Source: Exilibacterium sp. (lineage in GTDB: Bacteria; Pseudomonadota; Gammaproteobacteria; Pseudomonadales; Cellvibrionaceae). From it: a DNA stretch of 64,000 nt. The stretch covers positions 119,867 to 183,866 of the forward strand of contig JANQMH010000061.1 in NCBI GenBank assembly GCA_028280195.1. The letters are read 5' to 3'. Below, in pieces: positions 34,103-43,263 of this stretch (position 1 is the stretch's first letter; each line of letters opens with the position of its first letter). A model generated the notes under the pieces. That model had not been told where the DNA came from. It saw nothing but the letters and a program-made list of their open reading frames with translations, and did not search any database. The position numbers and the translations under genes were made by a program.

Positions 34103-34126
34103 TGGTGGAGGCGGGGGGAATTGAAC
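34103..34126. repeat. Right attachment site within ssrA 3' end
   Basis: 24 bp identical to 20857-20880. It forms the T-arm/acceptor end of the intact tmRNA including its encoded CCA, so integration preserved the gene. Confidence 0.9.
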
Positions 34127-34458
34127 CCCCGTCCGTCAGCACTCCGCCCGCGGCTCTACATGCTTAGATCCGTCAATTGATTTAGCCCCCAACAGCCCGA
34201 CGGGCAGGACGTTAGGCGCGAGCCTGATAAAGTGTTTAGCGGCGCCGCCTCAGGCGAGCTTAACCGCGAGCTTGTTCTATCTGACAGTCACGTTCCGTTT
34301 ACAAGCATCCGTTAGCGACTGTTAGCGGGGATTAAGCCGCTAAAGCGTAGTTGTCGTCGTTGGCAACTAGTAAGTTACAGCTTTGGATTAACGTGATTGG
34401 CTGCCATCACGGCATGCACCTAGGGTTTTGTCACCGGCGTCGAATCCTAATCGCCCCC
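34103..34458 (-). ncRNA. ssrA: tmRNA (SsrA)
   Basis: About 356 nt read leftward. The 5' end GGGGGCG pairs with CGCCTCC just before the encoded CCA at 34103 (acceptor stem with one G.U). The typical 5' sequence GGATTCGACG follows, and the tag frame (34332-34364) reads ANDDNYALAA then TAA, almost identical to the Pseudomonas/E. coli tags. The 3' part has GGTTCAATTCCCCCCGC as the T-arm. Its partner SmpB is 4 kb away. An inverted repeat (34476-34484/34514-34522) lies in the promoter. Confidence 0.97.
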
Positions 34459-34475
34459 TTTGCGTTTGTTGATGC

Positions 34476-34533
34476 GCTTACTGAGCCTTAGACCATCTAC
34501 AGGCGTCCGTAGTTCAGTAAGCAGCCCAGTATA
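34476..34533 (-). promoter_or_regulatory. ssrA promoter region with inverted repeat
   Basis: TATACT (34528-34533 on the minus strand) is a good -10 box, with transcript start expected near 34521. A 9-bp inverted repeat GCTTACTGA/TCAGTAAGC flanks the leader, which would fold into a hairpin before processing by RNase P. Confidence 0.45.
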
Positions 34534-34652
34534 AACCAATTCAATATCAAAAGGTTAGCAGTAATTATCGGCGCTGGCGCGGCTGTCTTGCGCGGCATGT
34601 GAAACAGCCGCGTTGGCATGCGCTCGCCGGGCCCCGCCCGGGCCAGCCGGCC

Positions 34653-36881
34653 CTAGCGATGCGATACCGGTTCGGTCTGCTCCCTGCCCATCAGGTCCAG
34701 CGCAAAGGCATAGAGGTGGGCGCGCTCTTCCATCCGCTCGAAGCGCGCCGCCGAGCCGCCATGACCCGCGCCCATATTCATCCGCAGCAGGAAGGGGCCG
34801 CCCGCGGCCTCCTCGCGCAGGCGGGCGATCCATTTTGCCGGCTCCCAATAGGTGACGCGATAGTCGGTGAGGCCGCCGGTTGCCAGAATTGCCGGATAGC
34901 CGGCCCCGCGAACGATATTGTCGTAGGGCGAATAGCCGGCAATCCAGCCGTAGTGCTCGGCATTGGTGATGGGGTTGCCCCATTCCTCCCACTCCGGCGG
35001 GGTCAGTGGCAGGCTCGCGTCGGAGATGGTGTTGAGCACGTCGACAAAAGGCACCGCCGCCAGCACGCCGGCATACAGCCCGGGGTCGAGATTGGCGGCA
35101 GCGCCCACCAGCAGGCCCCCGGCCGAGCCGCCGTAGCTGACTATACGGCCCCTGGCGGTATAGCCGCGCTCAATCAGTGCCAGGGCGCTGTCGTTGAAGT
35201 CGGTGAAGCTGTTGATCTTCTTGTCCAGCTTGCCGTCCAGGTACCACTGCCGCCCTTTGGCGGAGCCGCCGCGGATATGGGCCAGGGCGTAGATCACGCC
35301 GCGGTCCACCAGCGACAAGATCGAGGTGGAGAAATTGTCGGGGATGTAGGCGCCGTAGGAGCCGTAGCCGTACAGCAACAGTGGTGCCGAGCCGTCCAGG
35401 TCAGTGGTTTTCAGGCGCAGTACCGTCACCGGGATTTCGGCGCCGTCCCGCGCTTTTGCTGTCACCACTTCCACACTGTAGAGGTCGGGGTTGTGGCCGG
35501 AGGGAACCTCCTGGGTTTTGCGCAGTAGCCGCTGGCGGGTTTTCATATTGTAGTCGAAGGTCTGCTCCGGCTGCGACGGCGACTCGTAGGAGAAACGCAC
35601 CTGCTCGGTGTCAAACTCCGCCCAGCCCTTCAGGCTCAGGGCGTAGGCCTGTTCATCGAAGGCAATGGTGTGTTCGTTGCCGCGGTCGCTACCGGCAAAG
35701 TTGCCGATGACGATGCGCGGCAGCGCCTGCTGGCGTTCAGCGCGCACATGGTAGTCCTTGAACGGTATGAAGGCGGAGATGTATCTGCCGGGTATATGTT
35801 CGATCCATTCCTGCCAGTGGCGGCGCTGCGGCTTGTCCACCGGTGCGCGCATAACCTTGAAATCCACAGCGCCGCCGGCATTGGTTCTGATATAAAAATG
35901 CTCGCCGCGGTGGTCGATATCGTAGAGCTGTCCCTGCAATCGCGGCGCGATCAGGCGCGGTGCGCTCAACGGCGCCGCCAGCGGTATCACATAGTTTTCC
36001 GCCGTGACGCTGTTGCCGACGGCGATGTTGAGAAAGGCTCTGGAGGTGGTTTCACCGATACCGAGAAACATGCCGTCGTCGGGCTCTTCATAGACCAGCC
36101 TGTCGGCCTTGGGGTCGGTGCCGAGCCTGTGGTGCTTGACCCGCTTGGGCCTCTGGGCGTCGTCTGCTTCGATATAGAAGAAGCTCTTCGAGTCGGCGGC
36201 CCATACCATGGCGCCCCGGGTGGAGGTAATTGTCGCTGCAAACTCCTCGCCGCCGGCGATACGGCGGATGCGGATATCGTAGTATTCCGAGCCGGTGCGA
36301 TCGGTGGAATAGGCCAGCAGGCTGTGGTCGGGCGAGACTTCCACCGCGCCGATATCGAAGAACTCCGCGTCGCCGCTCTCGGCGTCACCGTCGAACAGAA
36401 TCTGTTCGGCCGCGCCCGGCTCGGCGCGGCGCGCGTAGATCGGGTACTGGCCGCCCTCCCGGAAGCGCGTATAGTATTCGAACGGGCCGTCACGCATGGG
36501 TACTGTGCTGGCATCTTCTTTAATGCGCCCGCGCATTTCCCTGACAAGCGCTTCGCGCAGCGGCTGCAGGTGGTCGGTGGCGGCTTCGTAGTAAGTTGTT
36601 TCGGCTTCCAGGTGGGCGCGGATATCCTGCTGCAGCACGGTCGGGTCGCGCAATACCTGTTGCCAGTTGTCGTCGCGCAGCCAGGCGTAATTGTCGATGC
36701 GCTGCTGGTCGTGCTGCTTGATCAGCTGCGGGCGTTTTGGTGTCTGCGGCGGCTGCAGGTTGTCGTTTATCTGCAGGCCGAGCAGCGGGTTTTCGGTGCT
36801 GGCCGGGTCTTTGGCGGCAGGTGCGCAGCCGCCGGCGGCGAGGGCTGCCACGGCGATCGCAGAAGCGAAGAAACGACGCAT
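34653..36881 (-). CDS. Oligopeptidase B-like S9A peptidase, lipoprotein-type signal
   Basis: 742 aa from MRRFFAS, with GAGGA at good distance; a TTG five codons before is less likely. N-terminal lipobox AAGGCAPA, then a beta-propeller (PRDG and WAADSKSFFYI repeats) and an S9 hydrolase: nucleophile SYGGSAGGLLVGA, Asp in GGLTDYRV, His in GAGHGGSA. The Glu pair EEWGNP fits the oligopeptidase B family. It cuts after Lys/Arg in short peptides. A lipid-anchored version is seen in many marine gammaproteobacteria. It ends the leftward run NSS-smpB-NSS-nrtS. Confidence 0.92.
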   Translation of the reverse strand: MRRFFASAIAVAALAAGGCAPAAKDPASTENPLLGLQINDNLQPPQTPKRPQLIKQHDQQRIDNYAWLRDDNWQQVLRDPTVLQQDIRAHLEAETTYYEAATDHLQPLREALVREMRGRIKEDASTVPMRDGPFEYYTRFREGGQYPIYARRAEPGAAEQILFDGDAESGDAEFFDIGAVEVSPDHSLLAYSTDRTGSEYYDIRIRRIAGGEEFAATITSTRGAMVWAADSKSFFYIEADDAQRPKRVKHHRLGTDPKADRLVYEEPDDGMFLGIGETTSRAFLNIAVGNSVTAENYVIPLAAPLSAPRLIAPRLQGQLYDIDHRGEHFYIRTNAGGAVDFKVMRAPVDKPQRRHWQEWIEHIPGRYISAFIPFKDYHVRAERQQALPRIVIGNFAGSDRGNEHTIAFDEQAYALSLKGWAEFDTEQVRFSYESPSQPEQTFDYNMKTRQRLLRKTQEVPSGHNPDLYSVEVVTAKARDGAEIPVTVLRLKTTDLDGSAPLLLYGYGSYGAYIPDNFSTSILSLVDRGVIYALAHIRGGSAKGRQWYLDGKLDKKINSFTDFNDSALALIERGYTARGRIVSYGGSAGGLLVGAAANLDPGLYAGVLAAVPFVDVLNTISDASLPLTPPEWEEWGNPITNAEHYGWIAGYSPYDNIVRGAGYPAILATGGLTDYRVTYWEPAKWIARLREEAAGGPFLLRMNMGAGHGGSAARFERMEERAHLYAFALDLMGREQTEPVSHR

Positions 36882-36892
36882 AGGGAAATTCC

Positions 36893-37111
36893 TCAATCAG
36901 TCGATGAATTAGTGGGCGGCTGCCGCAGCGCCTTGTGGGCGGAGTACAGCGACACCCCAAAGGGTACCAGATAGGTAAGCAGCAGTTTGAGTCCGTCGCT
37001 GCCGGTCATGGTGCCGGCGAGGATTTTATCGCCGTGGTTGATGGCGGCCAGCAGCGTGCCCACTACCAGGGCGACTTTCACGGCACTGATATAGATGGCG
37101 CGGCGCGACAT
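36893..37111 (-). CDS. NrtS-family small membrane protein
   Basis: 72 aa. SRRAIYISAVKVALVVGTLL, then AAINHGDKILAGTMTGSDGL and KLLLTYLVPFGVSLYSAHKA are the NrtS signature (two helices, GD...Y.VP.CVS), a small nitrate/nitrite-linked membrane protein. Tightly packed between the transporter (5 bases) and the peptidase (11 bases). Lies inside a much longer open frame that should not be called. Confidence 0.8.
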   Translation of the reverse strand: MSRRAIYISAVKVALVVGTLLAAINHGDKILAGTMTGSDGLKLLLTYLVPFGVSLYSAHKALRQPPTNSSTD

Positions 37112-37116
37112 GACGG

Positions 37117-38469
37117 CTAAGCCCCCACGCTGTGAAAGAAAGTGACCAGAATCAGCACCGGGCATACCACGCGCACATACAGCGGCCACACTTTCCAGAA
37201 AATACCGCTTTCCACCTCGGGGCTGCCCTGCTTGAGTTCCGCCAGCAGTTTGTCGCGGTGCAGTACCCAGCCGGCGAACAGGCAGAAGGCCACTCCCAGC
37301 AGCGGTTCGCTGTATTTGGTGGTCAGGTCGATGACGAACACAAACAGCGCCGGAAAATTGAAGATCAACAGGGCACTGATGGCGAAGATCACGGTGCCGA
37401 TCACATAGGTGATCCTGGGGCGACTCAGCCCGGTCTGCTCCACCGCGGTGGAGACCGGCACTTCGAGCATGGAGATCGAAGAGGTCACCGCGGCGATACT
37501 CATCAGCGTAAAGAAGGCGAAGGCCGCCACCAGACCGATCTCGCCCATGGAACTGAACAGGGTGGGCAGCACCTGGAAGATCAGGTCGGGCCCGGCAATC
37601 AGCTCGCCGGTTTCGGTAAAGATGGTGGTGCCGTAGTGCTTGGCCACATAGATCGAAGGAATGATCAGCAGGCCGGCGATAAAGGCGATACCGGTATCCA
37701 CCAGGGTCACGATCACGCCGATACCGGGCAGGTTCTCGCGCTTGCTCAGGTAGGAGCCGTAGACCAGCATGGTACCCACCCCCAGTGAGAGGGAGAAAAA
37801 CGCCTGCCCGAGGGCGTCGATAATCAATCCCGGGTCGGTCACCCGGCTCCAGTCGGGCACCAGGTAAACCGCCAGGCCCTCCATGGCGCCGGGCCGGGTC
37901 ATGACATAGATAATCAGCAGCAGCAGAATGGCAAACAGCATCGGCATCAGCCGGGTGGACCATTTCTCAATACCGTTTTCGATGCCGCGGGCGATAATCC
38001 ACATAGTGATCAGTGCAAAGGTGGCGGCGGTGGCAAGGTTGCGGGCGACGGAGTTTTGCGTCAGCCAGGCGCTGATATTGCTCAGGCCCAGCGCCGTGGT
38101 CAGCGGCTCGATCAGGTGAGCCAGCATCCAGCCGGCGACAATGGTATAAAAACTCAAAATCAGGCTGGCGATCACTACACCGTAGTAGCCCACCGCCGTG
38201 CCGGCCAGGCGGGTAAAGCGGCTGCTACTGATGCTGCCCAGCGCCGTCACCACATTGGCGCGGGCGTGGCGGCCGATTATCAGCTCCGCCATCAGCGCGG
38301 GGTAGGCCAGCATAAAGGCCAGCACGAAGTACACCACGACGAAGGCGCCGCCGCCATTGCTGGCGGTCTGGGTGGGAAAGCCCCAGATATTGCCCAATCC
38401 CACGGCCGAGCCGGCGGCGGCGAGAATAAAGCCCAATTTCGATGAAAACTGTCCCCGCGGTGCGCTCAT
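37117..38469 (-). CDS. NSS-family sodium-dependent transporter
   Basis: 450 aa, ~11-12 TM, LeuT fold. TM1 motif KLGFILAAAGSAVGLGNIWG, the unwound helix, and GGGAFVVVYFVLAFMLAYPA are those of neurotransmitter:sodium symporters of the bacterial SNF type. Probably takes up an amino acid with Na+. In the same leftward group as smpB and the second NSS gene. Confidence 0.92.
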   Translation of the reverse strand: MSAPRGQFSSKLGFILAAAGSAVGLGNIWGFPTQTASNGGGAFVVVYFVLAFMLAYPALMAELIIGRHARANVVTALGSISSSRFTRLAGTAVGYYGVVIASLILSFYTIVAGWMLAHLIEPLTTALGLSNISAWLTQNSVARNLATAATFALITMWIIARGIENGIEKWSTRLMPMLFAILLLLIIYVMTRPGAMEGLAVYLVPDWSRVTDPGLIIDALGQAFFSLSLGVGTMLVYGSYLSKRENLPGIGVIVTLVDTGIAFIAGLLIIPSIYVAKHYGTTIFTETGELIAGPDLIFQVLPTLFSSMGEIGLVAAFAFFTLMSIAAVTSSISMLEVPVSTAVEQTGLSRPRITYVIGTVIFAISALLIFNFPALFVFVIDLTTKYSEPLLGVAFCLFAGWVLHRDKLLAELKQGSPEVESGIFWKVWPLYVRVVCPVLILVTFFHSVGA

Positions 38470-38516
38470 ATGGCTGGTCCTGTCGTGTTTGGCACTGTTT
38501 TTCTATGCTGGCAGCG

Positions 38517-39002
38517 TTACCGCTGTGCGTGCGACATCAGTCGTTGTTTTTCGCGATTCCAGTCGCGCTCTTTTTCGGTCTGGCGTTTATCGTGCAGCTG
38601 TTTGCCCTTGCCGAGGGCGATCTGGCATTTCACCAGGTGGTTTTTCCAGTACAGCGCCATTGCCACCACGGTATAGCCTTTTTGCTCGGTGGCCTGGCGC
38701 AGCCGGGCGATCTCCCTGCGTTTCAGCAGCAGCTTGCGCGTGCGGCCGGGGTCGGTGACAAAATGCGTCGACGCCGACTGCAGCGGCTGAATCTGCGCGC
38801 CCAGCAGCCAGGCCTCGCCGTCTTTGAACAGCACATAGCTGTCAGTCAGCTGGCCCTTGCCGGCGCGCAGGCTTTTCACCTCCCAGCCCTGCAGCGACAG
38901 CCCCGCCTCGATTTTCTCTTCGATATGGTAGTCGAAGCGCGCCCGCTTGTTCTGTGCAATGGTATTGTCCGGGGCGGACTTTTTGCGTTTCTTTGCCATC
39001 AT
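38517..39002 (-). CDS. smpB: SsrA-binding protein SmpB
   Basis: 161 aa (160 if the second ATG is used). Family motifs: [51 protein letters not shown], and the C-terminal [17 protein letters not shown] which inserts into the ribosome. It brings tmRNA to stalled ribosomes. 9 bp downstream of an NSS gene, so it is probably part of that transcript. ssrA is 4 kb downstream. Confidence 0.97.
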   Translation of the reverse strand: MMAKKRKKSAPDNTIAQNKRARFDYHIEEKIEAGLSLQGWEVKSLRAGKGQLTDSYVLFKDGEAWLLGAQIQPLQSASTHFVTDPGRTRKLLLKRREIARLRQATEQKGYTVVAMALYWKNHLVKCQIALGKGKQLHDKRQTEKERDWNREKQRLMSHAQR

Positions 39003-39011
39003 CGCCGCCGC

Positions 39012-40442
39012 TTATGCAAACAGGTTCAGTAAGCTGATGCCAAAATACTTGGCCATTACTGTATTGATAAAAATGAGCAGCAGCAGCACCGGCACAAAGG
39101 TGCGCAGCGAGAAGTTGATATAGCGTTCGAACAGGGTGCCCCGAAAGTCGTCCGCGCCGGCTTCCAGCTCGCGGTCGAATTTGTCGCGCTGCCAGCGCAG
39201 TGCCACCAGCAGGCAGATAATAAAGCCGTTCAGCGGCAGAATGGTCTCGTAGAAGATATCGATCACCAACTCGAAAAACGACTTGGTGCTGCCGCCGTAG
39301 CTGATGAAGCTGGTGAGAAAGTCCACCCGGCCGAACGACAGCGCGCAGGCCAGGGCAAACAATACCATGCTGGTACCCAGTACATAGAGAGACTTGCGCC
39401 GCGAGTAACCCAACTCGTCCATGGTGCCGGATACCGGCACTTCAATAATGGATACCAGCGAGGTCAGGGCGGCAAAAAACACCAGCAGAAAAAACACCCC
39501 GGCCACCAGGCTGGCGCCGAAGTAGCCCACCGCGGCCTGCATGGCGAGGAAGATTTTCGGCAGAAAGGTGAAGATCAGCGAGATTGAGGAACTGGACAAT
39601 TCATCCGGGTTGGTCTCGGGATTGAAGGAGAAGATAGCCGGCAGTATCAGCAGCCCGGCGGTAAAGGCCACACTGGTATCGGTAATGGCAACCATGCGCG
39701 CAGAGCTGGGAATGGCGTTGGCTTTATCCATGTAAGAGCCGTAGGTAATCAAGATACCCATGCCCAGCGACAGCGAGAAAAACGCCTGGCCCATGGCACT
39801 GTTGACGACTTCGGGGGTGATTTTGCCGATATCCGGAATCAGATAGAACCTCACCCCGGCCAGGGCGTTGTCCTGGAACAGTACGAAGACCACCAGCCCC
39901 AGCAACATCAAAAACAGTGCCGGCATCATCACCTTGGCGCCGCGCTCGATACCGTCCCGGACACCACTGACCAGAATCAGGCCCACCAGCCCGGTAATTG
40001 CCGCCAGGTAAAAGAACACGCTGTCGCTGTTGATAAACTCGCCAAAGTGCCGGCTGTCGGCCAGCTTGTCCAGGTTGCCGGTGACGATGCCGCTCAGATA
40101 ACCCAGAATCCACACTGTGATGACGGCGTAGAATACCGCGATCATATAGGGTGTAATCAGCGACAGCCAGCCGCCGATATGCCAGAGCTTCTGCTGCGGT
40201 ACGAAATGGCGGTAGGCGCCGAGGGGGTTTTTGCGGCTCTGGCGGCCGGCGGCCAGTTCCGCCATCATTACCGGCAGGCACACCAGAAACACGAACAGGG
40301 CATAAATCAGCAGAAAGGCGGCACCGCCGTTCTTGGCGGCGTTGACCGGAAAGCCCACCAGATTGCCGATGCCTACGGCGGAGCCCGCCGCCGCCAGTAT
40401 AAACCCCAGGCGCGAGCCGAATTGTTCTCTGTTGTTTTCCAT
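39012..40442 (-). CDS. NSS-family sodium-dependent transporter (second)
   Basis: 476 aa with the same LeuT motifs (LGFILAAAGSAVGIGNLVGF). Closely related in layout to the 37117 gene but with a longer C-terminus, so probably a different substrate. The two flank smpB on the same strand. Confidence 0.92.
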   Translation of the reverse strand: MENNREQFGSRLGFILAAAGSAVGIGNLVGFPVNAAKNGGAAFLLIYALFVFLVCLPVMMAELAAGRQSRKNPLGAYRHFVPQQKLWHIGGWLSLITPYMIAVFYAVITVWILGYLSGIVTGNLDKLADSRHFGEFINSDSVFFYLAAITGLVGLILVSGVRDGIERGAKVMMPALFLMLLGLVVFVLFQDNALAGVRFYLIPDIGKITPEVVNSAMGQAFFSLSLGMGILITYGSYMDKANAIPSSARMVAITDTSVAFTAGLLILPAIFSFNPETNPDELSSSSISLIFTFLPKIFLAMQAAVGYFGASLVAGVFFLLVFFAALTSLVSIIEVPVSGTMDELGYSRRKSLYVLGTSMVLFALACALSFGRVDFLTSFISYGGSTKSFFELVIDIFYETILPLNGFIICLLVALRWQRDKFDRELEAGADDFRGTLFERYINFSLRTFVPVLLLLIFINTVMAKYFGISLLNLFA

Positions 40443-40786
40443 AAAACTCCCGATATTGTTGTTCTAGCGCCGCCGGCGGCGGCGTTAACCCGATCCCGGA
40501 TTTAGCGATCAGACCCGTTCCCATAGAGACGAACAAGTCGCCCGAAGACACCGGCCGCAGCCTCGATCGAGCGGCTGCCGGCAGCCGCCGTCGGGCTTGA
40601 AAATCCATATAAATCATAGGCCTAGTGAATCGAAATCGGTTCATGGGCCGATTTTTTGGGGTGATACTACCAATTTTCCCGGGGCGTGTCTTTTTACCCT
40701 GCGGTTGGATTCCGGCGGTGAAGACTCTACAATCTGCGCCTTTGCCGGCAACCGCGTACCCGGTCAGACAAGGTATCGATGCGATT
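40443..40786. other. Divergent promoter region ratA/NSS
   Basis: About 340 bp. An open frame in front of ratA is not needed. No terminator or RNA gene seen. Confidence 0.45.
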
Positions 40787-41245
40787 ATGACTCCCGTAAG
40801 CCGCAGCGCTGTGACGCGTATAAGCCGCAGCGCGCTGGTGGATTATTCGGCGCGGCAAATGTTCGATCTGGTCAACGACATTGCCGCCTACCCGCAGTTC
40901 ATGGAGGGCTGTGTCGGTGCCGAGATACTGCAGCGCGGCGAGGATGTCATCGAGGCGCGCCTCGATCTCAGCCGCGGCGGCCTGCAGCAGAGCCTGGTTA
41001 CCCGCAACCGGCTGCTGGCGCCGCAACGGGTCAGTATGCAGCTGGTCGAGGGGCCGTTTAAGCAGTTTCACGGCGACTGGTGTTTTACGCCACTCGGTGA
41101 CAGCGCCTGCAAAGTAGGCCTGGAGCTGGAGTTCGAGTTCAACAGCCGGCTGCTGGCAATGGCCGCCAACCGCTGGTTTGAAAAGGTGGCCAACCAACTG
41201 GTGGACGCCGTCTGCCGGCGCGCCGGCGAGGTTTACGGACCATAA
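40787..41245 (+). CDS. ratA: RatA-type START-domain protein
   Basis: 152 aa from MTPVSRS, chosen at the beginning of the domain. SALVDYSARQMFDLVNDIAA, YPQFMEGCVGAEIL, and the tail KVANQLVDAVCRRAGEVYG are the polyketide cyclase/Coq10 family. E. coli RatA is described as blocking 70S assembly, and relatives bind ubiquinone. The next gene ratB follows within 4 bases, the standard pair beside bamE-fur. Confidence 0.9.
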   Translation: MTPVSRSAVTRISRSALVDYSARQMFDLVNDIAAYPQFMEGCVGAEILQRGEDVIEARLDLSRGGLQQSLVTRNRLLAPQRVSMQLVEGPFKQFHGDWCFTPLGDSACKVGLELEFEFNSRLLAMAANRWFEKVANQLVDAVCRRAGEVYGP

Positions 41246-41249
41246 CCCC

Positions 41250-41582
41250 ATGTCCGATATCGAAACGATCGCGGTCGAAGTGGCCTATGCCCTGCCGCAC
41301 AAGCAGAAGATTGTGGCCCTGCTGGTAGAGCCGGGTACCACCGCTTTTCAGGCCGCAGAGCGCTCCGGCATCGTCAGGGAATTCCCGGAAATCGACCTGC
41401 AATCGGCAAGAATGGGCATTTTTGGCCACGCGCTCGGCACCAAAGGCTTGAAGCCGGCGCGGGAATACGCCCTGCAGCCGGGCGATCGGGTGGAAATCTA
41501 CCGGCCGCTGACCTCCGACCCGAAGGAAGTGCGCCGCCGCCGCGCCGAAAAAGCCAGGGCCGGCCAACAGTCGCCGAAGTAA
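41250..41582 (+). CDS. ratB: RnfH/RatB family protein
   Basis: 110 aa. VEVAYALPHKQKIVALLVEP, SGIVREFPEIDL and GDRVEIYRPLTSDPKEVRRR are the ubiquitin-like RnfH pattern. Directly after ratA. Confidence 0.92.
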   Translation: MSDIETIAVEVAYALPHKQKIVALLVEPGTTAFQAAERSGIVREFPEIDLQSARMGIFGHALGTKGLKPAREYALQPGDRVEIYRPLTSDPKEVRRRRAEKARAGQQSPK

Positions 41583-41614
41583 ACGGTCAAAGGAAACGGC
41601 TAAAGTAAACGGTC

Positions 41615-42061
41615 TCAGCGCGTCTGGCCGGCGCCGGCCTGGGCGGTTTGGGATTTACCGGCAGAGCTGGGGCGGTAGTCGCCGCTGAAGTGGGTGAGCT
41701 TGTCGTCTTTGAAATGCATGGTCACCACCTCCCGGGTTATGTTGCCGTTCGGGTCTTTGAGGCTGTAGAAATAGTCCCAGCGGTCCTGGTGGAAGGTGTC
41801 GGCTACCAGCGCGGTGCCCATGATGAAGCGCACCTGGCGCTTGGTCATGCCGGGTTTGAGTTTGTCCATCATATCCTGGGTAATGATATTGCCCTGTTGC
41901 ACGTCGATCCGGTAGACCCCGGGAAACTGAAAGTAAGAGCAGCCCGTCGCGGCCAGCAAAACGGCACTGACCAGGGCTGCGCGCAGCAGATTGGCGGGCA
42001 GTAACCACACCGCCACTGTGGGCGTTGGCGCTGCCGCCGGGCGGCGGGGGGCTTTTTGCAT
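41615..42061 (-). CDS. bamE: Outer-membrane assembly lipoprotein BamE
   Basis: 148 aa. Lipobox LLAATGCSYF, then the SmpA/OmlA fold: YRIDVQQGNIITQDMMDKLK, PGMTKRQVRFIMGTALVADT, DRWDYFYSLK. Part of the BAM complex inserting beta-barrels. Convergent to ratAB, divergent from fur. The N-terminus before the signal is long and Pro/Ala-rich; a later GTG could be the true start. Confidence 0.95.
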   Translation of the reverse strand: MQKAPRRPAAAPTPTVAVWLLPANLLRAALVSAVLLAATGCSYFQFPGVYRIDVQQGNIITQDMMDKLKPGMTKRQVRFIMGTALVADTFHQDRWDYFYSLKDPNGNITREVVTMHFKDDKLTHFSGDYRPSSAGKSQTAQAGAGQTR

Positions 42062-42183
42062 GACGGGGCTTCCACAACGTAATTCGAATGGTGATAATAC
42101 CCGACTTTAAACCGCGCTGAGAAGGCCCGCACCCGGATTGAGGGTCAGGGCCGGTCGGCGTCAATTCGGAGCTGGGAGGATGT

Positions 42184-42597
42184 ATGGCGATTGAAAATCA
42201 GGAGTTGCGCAAAGCCGGGCTGAAAGTGACCCTGCCACGGGTGAAGATCCTGCAGATCCTGGAAAATTCCGAACAGCATCACCTCAGTGCTGAAGATGTC
42301 TACAAAGCCTTGATGGAGGCGGGCGAAGACGTGGGGCTGGCCACGGTGTATCGCGTGCTGACACAGTTTGAGAGTGCCGGCCTGGTGGTGAGGCACAATT
42401 TCGACGGCGGGCACTCGGTATTTGAAATAGAGCGCGGCGAGCATCACGACCATATGGTTTGCGTTGAAACCGGCAATGTGATCGAGTTTCACAACGAAGA
42501 GATCGAGTCTCTGCAGGAGCAGATTGCAGAGGAACACGGCTTCGAAATCACCGGCCACAGCCTGGTGTTGTATGTGCGGCCCAAGGACAGGAAATAA
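42184..42597 (+). CDS. fur: Ferric uptake regulator Fur
   Basis: 137 aa. N-terminal winged helix (LKVTLPRVKILQILENSEQH, VGLATVYRVLTQFESAGLV) and dimer domain with ligands HHDHMVCVETGNVIEFHNEE, plus an EEHGFEITGHSLVLYVRPK end. Like Pseudomonas Fur it lacks the CxxC structural-zinc pairs of E. coli. GGGAGGATGT precedes the ATG. Divergent from bamE, as usual. Confidence 0.97.
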   Translation: MAIENQELRKAGLKVTLPRVKILQILENSEQHHLSAEDVYKALMEAGEDVGLATVYRVLTQFESAGLVVRHNFDGGHSVFEIERGEHHDHMVCVETGNVIEFHNEEIESLQEQIAEEHGFEITGHSLVLYVRPKDRK

Positions 42598-42607
42598 CGA
42601 CAGCAGC

Positions 42608-42672
42608 GAATAACAGCAGTGAATAACAGCAGTTAATAACAACAGTGAATAACAACGGTTAATAACAACAGC
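42608..42672. repeat. Five tandem 13-bp repeats after fur
   Basis: GAATAACAGCAGT (twice), TAATAACAACAGT, GAATAACAACGGT, TAATAACAACAGC, head to tail, beginning 10 bases after the fur stop. The end of fur itself (GAAATAACGACAGC) resembles the unit, so the array may have grown from it. Confidence 0.85.
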
Positions 42673-42695
42673 AGATTACGTGGTAGAGGTCGGCA

Positions 42696-43247
42696 TTGAG
42701 CGATAAATCAAAACAGGCTGCCGCCAGGTTCGATATCAATCTGGTGCAGGTGGCGGATCTGGCCTGCGGTATATTGAACCGCATGTTTCTCAAGCAGCCC
42801 AAGGACAAGGCGAAAATAGCCTTTAAAGACCTGAAAAACGGTAAGTCCATCAAGCTGGGATCACTGAATTTAAAACGCAAAAAGCAGGACAGCGACGAGA
42901 TTGCCGAGCAGATGGACGTGGGCGTCGATCTGAAACTGGATCGCAGTGAGTATCGCGGGCCGATCAATTTCCCCGCTTTTCAGGCCGCGGTGCAGGCGCT
43001 GCTGTTACGCCTGACTGAGCATCTGCGGGAAAAGAAAGACCTCAATCTGATGACCGATGAGCGCGGCTCGGCGCTGATACATGTGCCGGGCGTGATCAGG
43101 GTGGACGACACCTACAATGTGCTGGTGATGGCGGTTCAACCCGAGGGCCGCAAGGCCATTGCCATCAACCTGATGTTTATCGACCCCGACCAGTACGAGC
43201 CGCTCAGGCCCAAGTCCGCGCCTTCGGATCCGGCCGCTTCACCCTGA
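42696..43247 (+). CDS. Conserved hypothetical protein after fur
   Basis: 183 aa from a TTG. Basic middle (FKDLKNGKSIKLGSLNLKRK), then a beta-rich C-terminal part (ALIHVPGVIRVDDTYNVLVM). Soluble. I do not recognise it. Lies between fur and the convergent recN. Confidence 0.6.
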   Translation: MSDKSKQAAARFDINLVQVADLACGILNRMFLKQPKDKAKIAFKDLKNGKSIKLGSLNLKRKKQDSDEIAEQMDVGVDLKLDRSEYRGPINFPAFQAAVQALLLRLTEHLREKKDLNLMTDERGSALIHVPGVIRVDDTYNVLVMAVQPEGRKAIAINLMFIDPDQYEPLRPKSAPSDPAASP

Positions 43248-43263
43248 GCCGGGCCCGGTGCCG

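Larger units (their letters stand above)
20857..34126. mobile_element. Integrated genomic island at ssrA
   Basis: About 13.3 kb bounded by 24-bp direct repeats (20857-20880 and 34103-34126) identical to the ssrA 3' end, with a tyrosine integrase directly beside the ssrA side. Inside are an AlpA-like regulator, a wHTH replication-type gene with iterons, a lambda-like XRE switch and unknown cargo. No capsid, tail, conjugation or relaxase genes are seen, so it is an integrative element or satellite-like island rather than a full phage or ICE. Confidence 0.85.

Noticed and set aside
36893..37963. 356-codon frame covering nrtS and part of the NSS gene
   Set aside because: Only its last 72 codons are the real NrtS gene; the rest is the wrong frame of the transporter.
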